Of a stretch of 64,000 nucleotides of DNA, positions 33,887 to 45,005 are shown in pieces; position 1 is the first letter of the stretch; each line of letters begins with the position of its first letter. The notes beneath the pieces were generated by a model. It searched no databases and was not told where the DNA came from. It worked only from the letters and a program-made list of their open reading frames with translations. Both the position numbers and the translations under genes were made by a program. Source of the stretch: Polynucleobacter rarus (GTDB lineage Bacteria > Pseudomonadota > Gammaproteobacteria > Burkholderiales > Burkholderiaceae); assembly GCF_003072505.1 (NCBI RefSeq), contig NZ_NTGB01000001.1, positions 2,483,622 through 2,547,621 of the forward strand. The letters run 5' to 3'.

Positions 33887-34474
33887 TTATAAACTACCCT
33901 TGGTAGAAGGAATTTGACCAACCGCTCTCGGATCGATTTCAACGGCCATTCGCAGAGCACGCCCAAACGCTTTAAAAACCGATTCAATTTGATGGTGAGC
34001 ATTTACTCCCCGTAAATTATCGATATGTAGCGTAGCTCCCGCATGATTTACAAATCCGCGAAAGAATTCGATGCTAAGGTCAACATCAAAGGTACCAACC
34101 CGAGCTCTAGTAAAGGGTACATGAAACTCAAGTTCTGGGCGTCCAGAAAAGTCAATCACGACTCTTGATAAAGTTTCATCGAGTGGCACATAGGCGTGAC
34201 CGTATCTGGTGATCCCTTTTTTGTCACCTAAAGCCTTTGCTACAGCCTGACCTAGCGTAATACCAACATCTTCAACCGTATGGTGATCATCGATTTGCGT
34301 ATCGCCATCGGCATGAACAGTTAAGTCGACCATGCCATGTCGTGCGATTTGATCTAACATATGATCCAGAAAAGGTACGCCCGTTTTTAAGTCGGCACGA
34401 CCCGTCCCATCCAAATTCAACTCAATGAAAATTTTGGTTTCAGAAGTATCTCGTTTAACAGCAATTTCTCTCAT
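33887..34474 (-). CDS. hisB: HisB, imidazoleglycerol-phosphate dehydratase
   Basis: A 195-residue manganese enzyme for the dehydration step. [23 protein letters not shown] and [17 protein letters not shown] are the metal-binding motifs. Because hisC just upstream is on the opposite strand, hisB needs its own promoter in the 53 bp gap or transcripts reading through antisense of hisC. Confidence 0.96.
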   Translation of the reverse strand: MREIAVKRDTSETKIFIELNLDGTGRADLKTGVPFLDHMLDQIARHGMVDLTVHADGDTQIDDHHTVEDVGITLGQAVAKALGDKKGITRYGHAYVPLDETLSRVVIDFSGRPELEFHVPFTRARVGTFDVDLSIEFFRGFVNHAGATLHIDNLRGVNAHHQIESVFKAFGRALRMAVEIDPRAVGQIPSTKGSL

Positions 34475-34527
34475 TCCATCATAATATCATTCGTTGGAGT
34501 TGATTTTTTAATTAAGGAACCTTTTTT

Positions 34528-35592
34528 ATGTCTAAATTTTGGAGCAAAACAGTCAAAGAACTGACTCCCTACAAGCCAGGAGAACAAATTCAGGCTGAAA
34601 ATTTGATTAAATTGAATACAAATGAAAGCCCGTACGGCCCCTCTCCGAAGGCTCTCGAAGCAATTCAAAATGCCAACGATGACGCACTGCGCTTGTATCC
34701 TCCACCAAATTCAGATCAGTTAAAAGCCAGTCTTGCGAAAACCTACGCCGTTGAGCCAAATCAAATTTTTGTTGGTAATGGCTCAGACGAAGTTTTAGCT
34801 CACATTTTTTTAGGTCTCTTTAAACAGTCCCACCCGATTCTCTTTCCGGATATTACTTATACCTTTTATCCAGTCTATTGCAGCTTATATGAGATTGCTT
34901 ATCAAAAAATTCCGCTCAACACATCTTTTCAAATTCAAATTGATGATTATTTAGCCCACCCTAATAATGGGGGCATCATTTTCCCGAATCCTAACGCACC
35001 AACTGGACTTGCTACCCCTTTATCGGAAATCAAACGTTTACTTGATACCAATACCCAGAGCGTAGTCGTTATTGATGAAGCCTATGTCGATTTTGGTTGT
35101 GAGTCGAGTGTGCAATTGGTTAATCAGTTTCCCAATCTAATTGTGACTCATAGTTTTTCTAAATCTAGAGCACTTGCCGGCTTGCGCGTTGGTTATGCGA
35201 TTGCCAGCGCTGAATTAGTTGAGGGTCTTGAGCGTGTTAAAAATAGTTTTAACTCCTATCCACTTGGACGCTTAGCCCAAGTAGGTGCAACTGCGGCAGT
35301 TTTGGATACGGAACATTTAGCTAGCACGATTCAGAAAATTCAAAATACTCGTGAGCAACTCATCCTCGATTTATCTCAGCTAGGATTTAATACCCTTACT
35401 TCTGAAGCAAATTTTGTTTTTACAACCCATGTCTCGAAGAATGCTGAAGATATTTACACCGAACTTCGCAAGCGTAATATTTTGATTCGTTACTTTAATT
35501 TACCCAGAATTAATAACTATCTACGTATTACTGTTGGCACCGATGCAGAGTGTGCAAAACTGATTGCAGCCTTAAAAGAAATTCTGGCCTAA
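34528..35592 (+). CDS. hisC: HisC, histidinol-phosphate aminotransferase, inverted in the his cluster
   Basis: A 354-residue PLP aminotransferase. LNTNESPYGPSP, FPNPNAPTGL, VIDEAYVDFG and the PLP-lysine motif SFSKSRALAGLRVGYA are present. AAGGAA lies before the start. It is the only his gene on the plus strand, diverging from hisB and converging with hisD, while every neighbour from murA to tatC (except the TA pair) reads on the minus strand. ATTCGTTG occurs at 34489 and 35623, just outside the gene on both sides. The gene itself looks intact. Confidence 0.95.
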   Translation: MSKFWSKTVKELTPYKPGEQIQAENLIKLNTNESPYGPSPKALEAIQNANDDALRLYPPPNSDQLKASLAKTYAVEPNQIFVGNGSDEVLAHIFLGLFKQSHPILFPDITYTFYPVYCSLYEIAYQKIPLNTSFQIQIDDYLAHPNNGGIIFPNPNAPTGLATPLSEIKRLLDTNTQSVVVIDEAYVDFGCESSVQLVNQFPNLIVTHSFSKSRALAGLRVGYAIASAELVEGLERVKNSFNSYPLGRLAQVGATAAVLDTEHLASTIQKIQNTREQLILDLSQLGFNTLTSEANFVFTTHVSKNAEDIYTELRKRNILIRYFNLPRINNYLRITVGTDAECAKLIAALKEILA

Positions 35593-35637
35593 GCAATTTG
35601 AGATTGAACTGTTATAAAAACAATTCGTTGTATTAGA

Positions 35638-36948
35638 TTAATCTTTTTTCAAGCGCATCTCAGCTGCCCTAGCGTGCGCCTGAAGACCTTCACCATGTGC
35701 AAGTACACTGGCGATTTTGCCGAGTTGATCCGCACCGGCTTGACTGACTTCAATCAAACTGGAGCGCTTTATAAAGTCATAAACACCGAGTGGAGAAGAA
35801 AACCTTGCTGTCCTTGAAGTTGGTAATACGTGGTTTGGTCCAGCACAATAATCACCTAAAGATTCACTCGTGAATTTTCCTAAAAAAATTGCACCAGCAT
35901 GGCGGATTAACTCTAGCCACTGTCTCGGATTTTGAGCTGAAATTTCCATATGTTCAGGGGCAATTTGATTCGAAATTTCACAAGCCTGCGCCATATCCTT
36001 TACCAAAATCATGGCCCCGCGATCTCTGAGAGATTTTTCGATGACCGCTTTACGAGGCATCTCTGGCAATAGTTTTTGGATGCTTTTTTCAACGGCATCT
36101 AAATAGGCTTGATCTGGACAAAGCAAGATCGACTGGGCTAATTCATCATGCTCTGCTTGCGAAAAGAGATCCATTGCAACCCAATCTGGATCGGTAGTGC
36201 CGTCACAAATTACCAATATTTCTGAAGGACCCGCAATCATATCGATGCCAACAATACCAAATACACGTCTTTTTGCACTGGCTACATAAGCATTACCAGG
36301 ACCTACAATCTTATCCACAGCCGGAATGGTTTGTGTACCATAAGCCAGCGCACCCACAGCTTGGGCACCGCCAATCGTAAAAATTCGGTCAACTCCCGCA
36401 ACCGCAGCGGCGGCAAGAACCAATGGATTGTGTGTACCGTCCGGGGTGGGTACCACCATGATGACTTCTTTGACACCAGCTACTTTGGCAGGAATAGCAT
36501 TCATGAGTACTGAAGACGGGTAAGCCGCCTTACCACCTGGTACATAAATGCCAACCCGATCTAAGGGTGTTACTTTTTGGCCGAGTTTAGTACCGTGTTC
36601 GTCTTCATATTCCCAAGAGGTACAACCAGATTCGATTTTTTGACGCTCATGATAGGCGCGAACACGACTTGCGGCTGACTCTAGCGCTAATTTTTGTTCT
36701 GTCGGTAACGATCTTAAGGCTTCTTGTAATTCTGCTTTACTTAATTCTAGTTCTTTTACGTCAGTGGCATTTAAGCGATCAAACTGGTTCGTTAGTTCTA
36801 AAACTGCCGCGTCCCCGCTTGTTTTTACTTTTTGCAAAATACCGGTCACAATGCTTTCGATACTGGATAAATCTTCTTCAGATAGGCTCAGTAGCTGGGC
36901 TAATTCCTCAGAAAAATTAGTATCTTGGGTATTTAATCGACGCATCAT
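35638..36948 (-). CDS. hisD: HisD, histidinol dehydrogenase
   Basis: A 436-residue NAD-dependent zinc enzyme for the last two steps. [41 protein letters not shown] and the zinc-ligand region [13 protein letters not shown] are intact. Confidence 0.96.
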   Translation of the reverse strand: MMRRLNTQDTNFSEELAQLLSLSEEDLSSIESIVTGILQKVKTSGDAAVLELTNQFDRLNATDVKELELSKAELQEALRSLPTEQKLALESAASRVRAYHERQKIESGCTSWEYEDEHGTKLGQKVTPLDRVGIYVPGGKAAYPSSVLMNAIPAKVAGVKEVIMVVPTPDGTHNPLVLAAAAVAGVDRIFTIGGAQAVGALAYGTQTIPAVDKIVGPGNAYVASAKRRVFGIVGIDMIAGPSEILVICDGTTDPDWVAMDLFSQAEHDELAQSILLCPDQAYLDAVEKSIQKLLPEMPRKAVIEKSLRDRGAMILVKDMAQACEISNQIAPEHMEISAQNPRQWLELIRHAGAIFLGKFTSESLGDYCAGPNHVLPTSRTARFSSPLGVYDFIKRSSLIEVSQAGADQLGKIASVLAHGEGLQAHARAAEMRLKKD

Positions 36949-36986
36949 CTGTATGGTATTTAGGTAGTAAAACTGAAATGTACAAA

Positions 36987-37628
36987 TTAGTTTGGTGCAG
37001 CAGCTGCTGCAAAAGCGTCTAAAAACTCTTGCATGGCAGCTCTTTGACGTTTATGAGCTGCTTGATTGACGATTAAGTGCGCACTGATGTCTTGAATTTG
37101 TTCAACTTCTTCTAGGAAATTGGCTTTCAGCGTACTGCCTGTCGAAACCAAATCAACGATGGCATCAGCAAGTCCAACCAACGGGGCTAACTCCATCGAG
37201 CCATACAATTTGATTAGGTCAACATGCACGCCTTTAGTTGCAAAGTGATCTCTAGCAATTTGTACGTATTTTGAAGCCACTTTTAATCTAGCGCCTTTTT
37301 TTACTGCACTGGCGTAATCAAAACCTTGTTTAACAGCAACAGACATCCGACATTTAGCGATGCCCAAATCAATGGGAACGTATAAGCCCTCATAACCATT
37401 CTCAATCAATACATCTTGGCCTGCAACACCAAGGTCTGCACCACCAAACTGAACATAAGTTGGTACATCGGAAGCACGCACAATAATGATTCTTAAATTA
37501 GGATGAGATGTTTCAATAATCAGTTTTCTGGACGTTTCAGGATTTTCTTTGACACGAATTCCTGCTCTTTCGAGCATTGGCATCGTTTCTTCAAAAATTC
37601 TTCCCTTAGATAGTGCTAGTGTCAACAT
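36987..37628 (-). CDS. hisG: HisG, ATP phosphoribosyltransferase, short form
   Basis: A 213-residue catalytic subunit for the first, committed step. [18 protein letters not shown] and [20 protein letters not shown] are typical. The short form lacks the C-terminal regulatory domain and needs the partner HisZ, which is not in this window. It lies after murA and before hisD. Confidence 0.95.
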   Translation of the reverse strand: MLTLALSKGRIFEETMPMLERAGIRVKENPETSRKLIIETSHPNLRIIIVRASDVPTYVQFGGADLGVAGQDVLIENGYEGLYVPIDLGIAKCRMSVAVKQGFDYASAVKKGARLKVASKYVQIARDHFATKGVHVDLIKLYGSMELAPLVGLADAIVDLVSTGSTLKANFLEEVEQIQDISAHLIVNQAAHKRQRAAMQEFLDAFAAAAAPN

Positions 37629-37696
37629 ATAACTATTGTAAATCTTTCTCTTGTTTTGATTTCAAACTGATATGAATTTGCATCAAATGAAGAAAT

Positions 37697-38980
<1,284 letters not shown>

Positions 38981-39029
38981 TTACTGAATTATTGATTCAA
39001 AACATTAGTTAAACAACTAAGGTTATTTG

Positions 39030-39266
39030 TTATTGCCCATACTCTTCAGGAGTTAGTGTTTTAAAGGACAAGGCATGAATTTCTGCTTTCATTCTATCCC
39101 CGAGGGCAGCATATACTAATTGATGACGCTGAATACGTCGTAAACCCTCAAACTTAGGGCTCACAATCGTTGCATAAAAATGCTGACCATCACCATCTAA
39201 TGATACGTGAGTGCACTCCAAGCCTAACTCGATATATTCTTTGATTTGCTCTGGGGTTGGATTCAT
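39030..39266 (-). CDS. ibaG: BolA-family protein (IbaG type)
   Basis: A 78-residue BolA-like protein that binds glutaredoxin and [2Fe-2S] clusters. HVSLDGDGQHFYATIVSPKF and RIQRHQLVYAALG are characteristic, with the conserved His near residue 48. Its place between the transport genes and murA is the classical one. Confidence 0.93.
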   Translation of the reverse strand: MNPTPEQIKEYIELGLECTHVSLDGDGQHFYATIVSPKFEGLRRIQRHQLVYAALGDRMKAEIHALSFKTLTPEEYGQ

Positions 39267-39315
39267 TGGTTTTACTTTAAATAAAAAGATTGAACACTAT
39301 TTTAGCTTCTTAGCA

Positions 39316-40128
39316 TTAGTGTCTTAATTTATATCCGCTTTTAAGTAACTTTAAGCAGATGAAGGTGACAACAATAAATGCAAATAGTAAGACAAAGAAA
39401 CTTTGCCAGGGTGACACATCGGATTGACCAAAAAAACCATACCTAAATCCGTCAATCATGTAAAAGAAGGGATTAAAGTGTGAAACTTTTTGCCAAAATG
39501 GTGGCAACGAATGAATCGAATAAAAAACTCCAGAGAGCATCGTGAGTGGGGTCACTACAAAATTTTGGGCAGCTGCTAATTGGTCAAATTTATCTGCCCA
39601 AATACCTGCAACTAAACCCATGGCACTTAACAAGGCTGAAGCTAGTGTGGCAAAAATAATAATCCAAATAAAGGCTTCAAATGGCACGCTAGCAAAGCCT
39701 ATCGTGACTAAAAAAACGCCCATCCCAACGACTAAGCCACGGATCATTGCAGCACAAATATATGCGCAAAACATCTCGACATGGGACAGTGGGGCTAACA
39801 GAACAAAGACTAAATTCCCCGTAATTTTTGACTGAATAATCGACGAGGAGGTATTTGCGAAGGAGTTTTGCAAAACACTCATCATGATGAGTCCAGGAAT
39901 CAAAAAAGCTGAATAACCATAGCCATAAATTTTTGGACTGTTTTCTAAAATATGCCCAAAAATGAGTAGGTAAAGAACCGCCGTTAGTACGGGCGCGCCC
40001 ACTGTCTGAAAAGCTACCTTATAAAACCGTTTCACCTCTTTATGTAAGAGTGTGACAAATCCACTTTGGATTAGTGCAGGAGGTAAGTCACCTAAAGGTG
40101 TCAGAGCCTTCGTTGAGAAATCATTCAT
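39316..40128 (-). CDS. ABC-2 type exporter permease
   Basis: A 270-residue membrane protein of the ABC-2 family (YadH-like) with six spans and SGVFYSIHSLPPFWQKVSHFNPFFYMIDGFR near the end, a typical family signature. It overlaps its ATPase gene by 8 bases. Substrate unknown. Confidence 0.9.
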   Translation of the reverse strand: MNDFSTKALTPLGDLPPALIQSGFVTLLHKEVKRFYKVAFQTVGAPVLTAVLYLLIFGHILENSPKIYGYGYSAFLIPGLIMMSVLQNSFANTSSSIIQSKITGNLVFVLLAPLSHVEMFCAYICAAMIRGLVVGMGVFLVTIGFASVPFEAFIWIIIFATLASALLSAMGLVAGIWADKFDQLAAAQNFVVTPLTMLSGVFYSIHSLPPFWQKVSHFNPFFYMIDGFRYGFFGQSDVSPWQSFFVLLFAFIVVTFICLKLLKSGYKLRH

Positions 40129-40888
40129 GATTTGCCTCAGCCATAATTTTTACAAACACGGCCTCTAAGTCAGCCGCACCATCATCGCCCAAGATCCGCA
40201 CAGGCGCCCCTGGAGGACGATGCTTAGCCAATAAATTTGCGGTGGTATCTAGGGCAACTAATCGCCCTTGTTTTAACATGGCAATCCGGCCGCATAATGA
40301 CTCGGCCTCTTCCAAATAATGGGTTGTCAGAACAATCGTATGCCCAGCTTGATTGAGGCGACTTACAAACTGCCACAAGGATTGCCGGAGCTCAACATCT
40401 ACTCCCGCAGTTGGCTCATCTAACACGATTACAGGTGGACGATGAACTAGTGCTTGTGCCACTAAGACCCGACGTTTCATCCCGCCAGATAGAGCTCGCA
40501 TATTCGAATCGGCTTTACTCGTTAAACCCAGATTAGCCAGAATTTCATCTATCCAATCATCGTTTTTTCGCAGTCCAAAATATCCAGACTGAAACTGTAA
40601 AGTTTCACGCACGGTAAAAAATGGATCAAATACGAGCTCTTGTGGCACAACACCTAATTGACGTCTAGACATTCTAAAGTCTTTTTGAACATCAAAACCC
40701 ATTACTGAAATCGACCCAGAGTCCGGCTTACAGAGTCCTGCCATTGAAGTGATTAAGGTCGTTTTACCGGCACCATTAGGTCCTAATAAACCAAAGAACT
40801 CTCCCTGCTGGATCTCTAAACTGACTCCAGCTAAAGCTTGTAAGCTGCCATAGGTCTTTTTGACATTTTGAATGGATATCGCAGACAT
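40121..40888 (-). CDS. ABC transporter ATP-binding protein
   Basis: A 255-residue ATPase (YadG-like). Walker A GPNGAGKTT, signature LSGGMKRR, and Walker B PPVIVLDEPTAGVD are intact. It pairs with the ABC-2 permease that follows, and lies directly after mlaB in a run of co-directional genes. Confidence 0.93.
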   Translation of the reverse strand: MSAISIQNVKKTYGSLQALAGVSLEIQQGEFFGLLGPNGAGKTTLITSMAGLCKPDSGSISVMGFDVQKDFRMSRRQLGVVPQELVFDPFFTVRETLQFQSGYFGLRKNDDWIDEILANLGLTSKADSNMRALSGGMKRRVLVAQALVHRPPVIVLDEPTAGVDVELRQSLWQFVSRLNQAGHTIVLTTHYLEEAESLCGRIAMLKQGRLVALDTTANLLAKHRPPGAPVRILGDDGAADLEAVFVKIMAEANHE

Positions 40889-40891
40889 TGA

Positions 40892-41158
40892 CTACTCGTT
40901 ACTAGAGCTAATCGGAAGGAGCGTTTCGAGACCGTACACTTTTGATAATGAGACTAATTTTTTTGGAGCCTCAATAATTTTTAAATCTGGATATGTCCTA
41001 ACGAATGCCATCAAAACAGATAATGCCGTTGAATCAAATTGCGTTAGCTCGCTACCACTCACCACTTGTTCATCGGTATTTTTTGCTAATGCGCTTAAAC
41101 CGTCTTGACGGATTTTTAATGCATTCTGATGATTGATGGTGGCAGGTAAAACAAACAT
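40892..41158 (-). CDS. mlaB: MlaB, STAS-domain protein
   Basis: An 88-residue STAS protein that binds and stabilises MlaF. The core LTQFDSTALSVLMAFVRTYP holds the conserved D-S-T/S-A pattern. Four bases after mlaC. Confidence 0.85.
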   Translation of the reverse strand: MFVLPATINHQNALKIRQDGLSALAKNTDEQVVSGSELTQFDSTALSVLMAFVRTYPDLKIIEAPKKLVSLSKVYGLETLLPISSSNE

Positions 41159-41162
41159 AAAA

Positions 41163-41846
41163 TTATTTGGCCTTTGATAAGGTTTTATTACGCTCTTGCA
41201 AAAAGGTAATTAAGCCATCAATACCACTTTGACTAATTTGATTATTAAATTGGCCTCTATAAGCTTCTACCAACCAGGCACCGAGTACATTTAAATCGTA
41301 AACTCGCCAAACATTATTAGCTGTTTTTTCTAATCGATAATCTAATTGAATCGGGTCACCTTTACCAATTACTTGAGTACGAACTACCACTTCGGTATCT
41401 TCTGGACTCATCCTAAACGGACGTAACTGAACTGTTTGATCTTTTACTTGGGTTAAAGCACCAGCATAAGTTCTGATTAACAAGAGCTTAAATTCACCAA
41501 TGATTAATTTTTGTTGTTCAGGAGTTGCCTTTGACCAATGTCGACCCATTGCTAACTGAGTTGTTCTTGCCAAATCTGAGTAGGGCACAATTTTTTGATC
41601 AACGAGTGCAATGATTTTATTGATATTGCCGGATTGAATATCTTTATCTGTTTTCGCTGTGTTTAATACATCATTCACAATCGCTTGAACCAACCCATCT
41701 GGCGTAGAGTCTACCGTCTGTGCATGCGTTGTGAGTGATGTCACGCTAATGCATAGTAAAGATACTGCCAAAAAATATTGGCTTAATTTCTTAAAAAAAG
41801 AGGACGAAGGGATGTAATTTACGGCATTCATTTGCGTTGCTTTCAT
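41163..41846 (-). CDS. mlaC: MlaC, periplasmic phospholipid shuttle
   Basis: A 227-residue carrier of phospholipids between MlaA and MlaFEDB. A signal peptide (YFLAVSLLCISVTSLTTHA) is preceded by a longer N-terminal stretch, so the real start may be the ATG at 41831. IVPYSDLARTTQLAMGRHW and WRVYDLNVLGAWLVEAYRGQF are family motifs. Confidence 0.92.
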   Translation of the reverse strand: MKATQMNAVNYIPSSSFFKKLSQYFLAVSLLCISVTSLTTHAQTVDSTPDGLVQAIVNDVLNTAKTDKDIQSGNINKIIALVDQKIVPYSDLARTTQLAMGRHWSKATPEQQKLIIGEFKLLLIRTYAGALTQVKDQTVQLRPFRMSPEDTEVVVRTQVIGKGDPIQLDYRLEKTANNVWRVYDLNVLGAWLVEAYRGQFNNQISQSGIDGLITFLQERNKTLSKAK

Positions 41847-41904
41847 ATTTCAAATTATTTATAACTAACTCTATTTCACTATCAACTTTGTAAGGTTTTT
41901 GTGA

Positions 41905-42690
41905 TTAACGTATTCTTTTGTTCTCGGAAGAGTAGTCAGGGGTATTTTCCTCATCTTCCTCTTCCATCATCGGCGGATTTCCATCATAAAGATTGCTTCG
42001 TCTTCTCTGCAGATAAGCATCCCTAATAAAGCTATATTTATCAAACGCAGCACTTTCTAATATGTCACTTGAGCCCAAATATTTTGCCCTTTGATCAATA
42101 ATCCTCACCCCTGTTATGGAGTTTCTTAATGGAATATCATCGATTTTTTTAATTAGGACATCCGTTTGAATATCAAAAAACCAACCGAAAGTATCCCGTA
42201 CGGTACTCGGGCCAAGCAGTGGCAATACCATGTAGGGCCCATCTGGGAATCCCCAAACGCCGAATGTTTGACCAAAATCTTCATTATGTCTTTCAACTCC
42301 AGCAGCTGACGCTGCATCCCAAATACCGCCAAGCCCGATGGTGGTGTTGACCATCACACGCACTACGCCATCAAATGCGTCCTTTGGTTTACCTTGCAAA
42401 AGGCTATTTACAGAGTTATATACATCCCCAACGTTTGAAAAAACGTTCCTAATTCCTGTCCGAACAATATTTGGTAACACATATTCATACGCCTTTGTAA
42501 CAGGCCGAATTAAATAGTCATCTAAGCCATCATTAAAGGAAAGAACTGCTCTATTGGTTTCTTCCCAAGGATCTTTTTTAATCCGCACTTGCCCCTCTGG
42601 GATTGAGGCACAAGATACCAAAGCGAGGGCCAAAATGGCTAGACTCAATCTTTGAATTGTTACGATAAAAGAATTGTGAGGTGTTTTCAT
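41905..42690 (-). CDS. mlaA: MlaA, outer-membrane lipoprotein of phospholipid retrieval
   Basis: A 261-residue VacJ-type lipoprotein with a lipobox (ALVSC). DPWEETNRAVLSFNDGLDDYLIRPV and GLGGIWDAASAAGVERHNEDFGQTFG are diagnostic. The gene is part of the mla operon, as usual in Burkholderiales. Confidence 0.95.
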   Translation of the reverse strand: MKTPHNSFIVTIQRLSLAILALALVSCASIPEGQVRIKKDPWEETNRAVLSFNDGLDDYLIRPVTKAYEYVLPNIVRTGIRNVFSNVGDVYNSVNSLLQGKPKDAFDGVVRVMVNTTIGLGGIWDAASAAGVERHNEDFGQTFGVWGFPDGPYMVLPLLGPSTVRDTFGWFFDIQTDVLIKKIDDIPLRNSITGVRIIDQRAKYLGSSDILESAAFDKYSFIRDAYLQRRRSNLYDGNPPMMEEEDEENTPDYSSENKRIR

Positions 42691-42694
42691 TAAT

Positions 42695-43174
42695 TTATTT
42701 TTTATCTGAATCTTTCCCAGAATCAGCAGCTTTGCTATATAAGAACTGACTAATAAGACTTTCTAAAACGATTGCGGACTGAGTTTGCGTTATTTTACTG
42801 TTTTCACTCAAAACTTTCTCATCTCCACCTGCTTCTAAACCAATATATTGTTCACCCAGCAAGCCAGAGGTGAGAATTCTAGCAGAGGAATCTTTCGGAA
42901 AATGGAATTTTTCATCAATATTTAAGGTCACTCTTGCTTGATAATTTTTATCATCAAAATCGATCGAAGCCACCCGCCCCACCACTACCCCAGCACTTTT
43001 TACAGGTGCTCTGGGTTTTAAACCGCCGATATTATCAAAGACTGCAGAGACACTATAGGTTTTTGAAAAACTAAAAGTACTCATATTTCCAGCTTTTAAA
43101 GCTAAAAATAACAAGGCTGCAAAACCTATTAGGACAAATAGTCCAACCCAAAAATCTAAGATATTTTTCTTCAT
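42695..43174 (-). CDS. mlaD: MlaD, MCE-domain protein
   Basis: A 159-residue inner-membrane protein: one N-terminal helix (FWVGLFVLIGFAALLFLALK) and an MCE domain (VSAVFDNIGGLKPRAPVKSAGVVVGRV, LTSGLLGEQYIGLEAGG). It forms the hexameric channel of the Mla ABC system. Confidence 0.94.
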   Translation of the reverse strand: MKKNILDFWVGLFVLIGFAALLFLALKAGNMSTFSFSKTYSVSAVFDNIGGLKPRAPVKSAGVVVGRVASIDFDDKNYQARVTLNIDEKFHFPKDSSARILTSGLLGEQYIGLEAGGDEKVLSENSKITQTQSAIVLESLISQFLYSKAADSGKDSDKK

Positions 43175-43215
43175 TGCATCCTCACCATTGGATTTATATC
43201 AGTTTTCTATGACAG

Positions 43216-43998
43216 TTAAGTCGAAAACATCACCGCTGTTAATAAAAAGTCGAGTGCTAAAACCGTTAATGACGATATCACCACTGTTCTTGTTGTCGCT
43301 AATGAGACTCCCTCTGGAGTCGCTTTACTTTCAAAACCTTGGTACAAGGCTATAAATGTGACAGCTATACCGAAGACTACACTCTTAATTACCCCGTTAC
43401 CAATATCTTTGATTACATCAACCCCGCCTTGCATTTGAGACCAAAATGCACCAGAATCGACACCAATTAACTGCACGCCTACTAAGTAACCGCCTAAAAT
43501 GCCGACAGCACTGAAGATTGCGGCTAGGATTGGCATGGCAATAATTCCGCCCCATAATCTTGGAGCTAAGACCCGAGAAAGAGGGTCAACAGCCATCATT
43601 TCCATTGCGCTCAGTTGCTCGCCTGCTTTCATCAAACCAATTTCAGCAGTTAAAGAGGTTCCGGCACGCCCTGCAAATAAAAGGGCTGTCACAACTGGGC
43701 CTAATTCACGCGTGAGTGATAATGCAACTAAAAGCCCTAGCGCCTGTTCTGATCCATAGCGATTCAAGGTGTAATAACCTTGCAAACCCAGTACAAAGCC
43801 CACGAATAATCCTGATACAGCAATAATGACAAAGGAGTAATTGCCCAAGAAAAACACTTGATCTCTTACTAAATGAAAGCGTTTAAAGATACTTCCTGAT
43901 CGTGCAAGAATCGCAAAAAACATCCTAGTCGCATATCCAAGACTAAGCACATTCGTTCGAATCATTGCTCCGAGTCGGGTAATTTGTTCTGAAATCAT
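43216..43998 (-). CDS. mlaE: MlaE, permease of the phospholipid ABC transporter
   Basis: A 260-residue permease with the conserved LTRELGPVVTALLFAGRAG segment and several membrane helices. It overlaps the mlaF stop by four bases. Confidence 0.95.
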   Translation of the reverse strand: MISEQITRLGAMIRTNVLSLGYATRMFFAILARSGSIFKRFHLVRDQVFFLGNYSFVIIAVSGLFVGFVLGLQGYYTLNRYGSEQALGLLVALSLTRELGPVVTALLFAGRAGTSLTAEIGLMKAGEQLSAMEMMAVDPLSRVLAPRLWGGIIAMPILAAIFSAVGILGGYLVGVQLIGVDSGAFWSQMQGGVDVIKDIGNGVIKSVVFGIAVTFIALYQGFESKATPEGVSLATTRTVVISSLTVLALDFLLTAVMFST

Positions 43999-44864
43999 AC
44001 TAATTTTGCTTTATTTGCTGAATCTTGTTTTTGTTCTATACCAAAGTCTCGACCAATATCAGCTCCAGGATAGTGAAACGGAACTGGGCCGTCCGGTTGA
44101 GCATGAATAAACTGTTGCACAAACGGGTCTTTCGATTCCTTTAATGCTTCTGGAGTACCCTTTGCAGCAATTTTTCCATCAGCAATAAAATAAACATAAT
44201 CAGCGATGCCAAAAGTTTCAGGTACATCGTGGGTTACCATAATACTCGTAGCCCCTAGTGCACTGTTCATATCTTTGATTAAATGGGCTGTAACACCCAA
44301 GGCAATTGGGTCTAGGCCTGCGAACGGCTCATCATACATGATTAGCGGTGGATCTAAGGCCACAGCTCTTGCAAATGCAACACGTCTAGCCATTCCCCCA
44401 GAAATTTGTGAGGGCATTAAATCTCTAGCATTTCTGAGACCGACTGCATTGAGTTTCATCATGACTAAGTCACGAATCATTTCTTCATCTAAATCTGTGT
44501 GCTCACGTAATGGGAAGGCTACATTTTCAAATACGCTGATATCTGTAAAAAGTGCTCCAAATTGAAACAACATTCCCATTTTGCGGCGTGCGCTGATTAA
44601 ACCTTGATGATCCAATTTACTAATATCCTGATCATCAAATTTAACTTGTCCGGAGCTTGCAAGGACTTGACCACCTAGCAGACGAAGAATTGTGGTTTTA
44701 CCACAACCTGATCCTCCCATGACGGCGGTCACTTTTCCTCTTTGAAACTCCATATCCAAACCGCTTAGAATCTTTCTTTCGCCAGGGGCGTAAGAAAATT
44801 CCACTTTGCTTAAAGAGGCGATAATATTGTTAGGTATGGATTCCATCCCATTATTATCATTCAA
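43995..44864 (-). CDS. mlaF: MlaF, ATPase of the phospholipid ABC transporter
   Basis: A 289-residue ATPase. Walker A MGGSGCGKTT, signature SGGMARRVAFARAVA and DEPFAGLDP are intact. It has about 20 residues more than E. coli MlaF at its C terminus (DIGRDFGIEQKQDSANK). It begins the mlaFEDACB run. Confidence 0.94.
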   Translation of the reverse strand: MNDNNGMESIPNNIIASLSKVEFSYAPGERKILSGLDMEFQRGKVTAVMGGSGCGKTTILRLLGGQVLASSGQVKFDDQDISKLDHQGLISARRKMGMLFQFGALFTDISVFENVAFPLREHTDLDEEMIRDLVMMKLNAVGLRNARDLMPSQISGGMARRVAFARAVALDPPLIMYDEPFAGLDPIALGVTAHLIKDMNSALGATSIMVTHDVPETFGIADYVYFIADGKIAAKGTPEALKESKDPFVQQFIHAQPDGPVPFHYPGADIGRDFGIEQKQDSANKAKLV

Positions 44865-45005
44865 ATTTGTATTACAAAAAGTTTTCTTACTAATTCCTTA
44901 AAATTCTGATGTTTTTTCACTTTCTACGGTCTTTTTGCTACAAAGATCCGTTATTTTGATCAAACTTTCATAAAAAAAAACGGATATAGACTTCTGTTTC
45001 AACTC

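Noticed and set aside
34489..35630. ATTCGTTG repeats around hisC as proof of transposition
   Set aside because: Eight bases in AT-rich DNA can recur by chance, and they are direct rather than inverted, so they do not by themselves explain an inversion.
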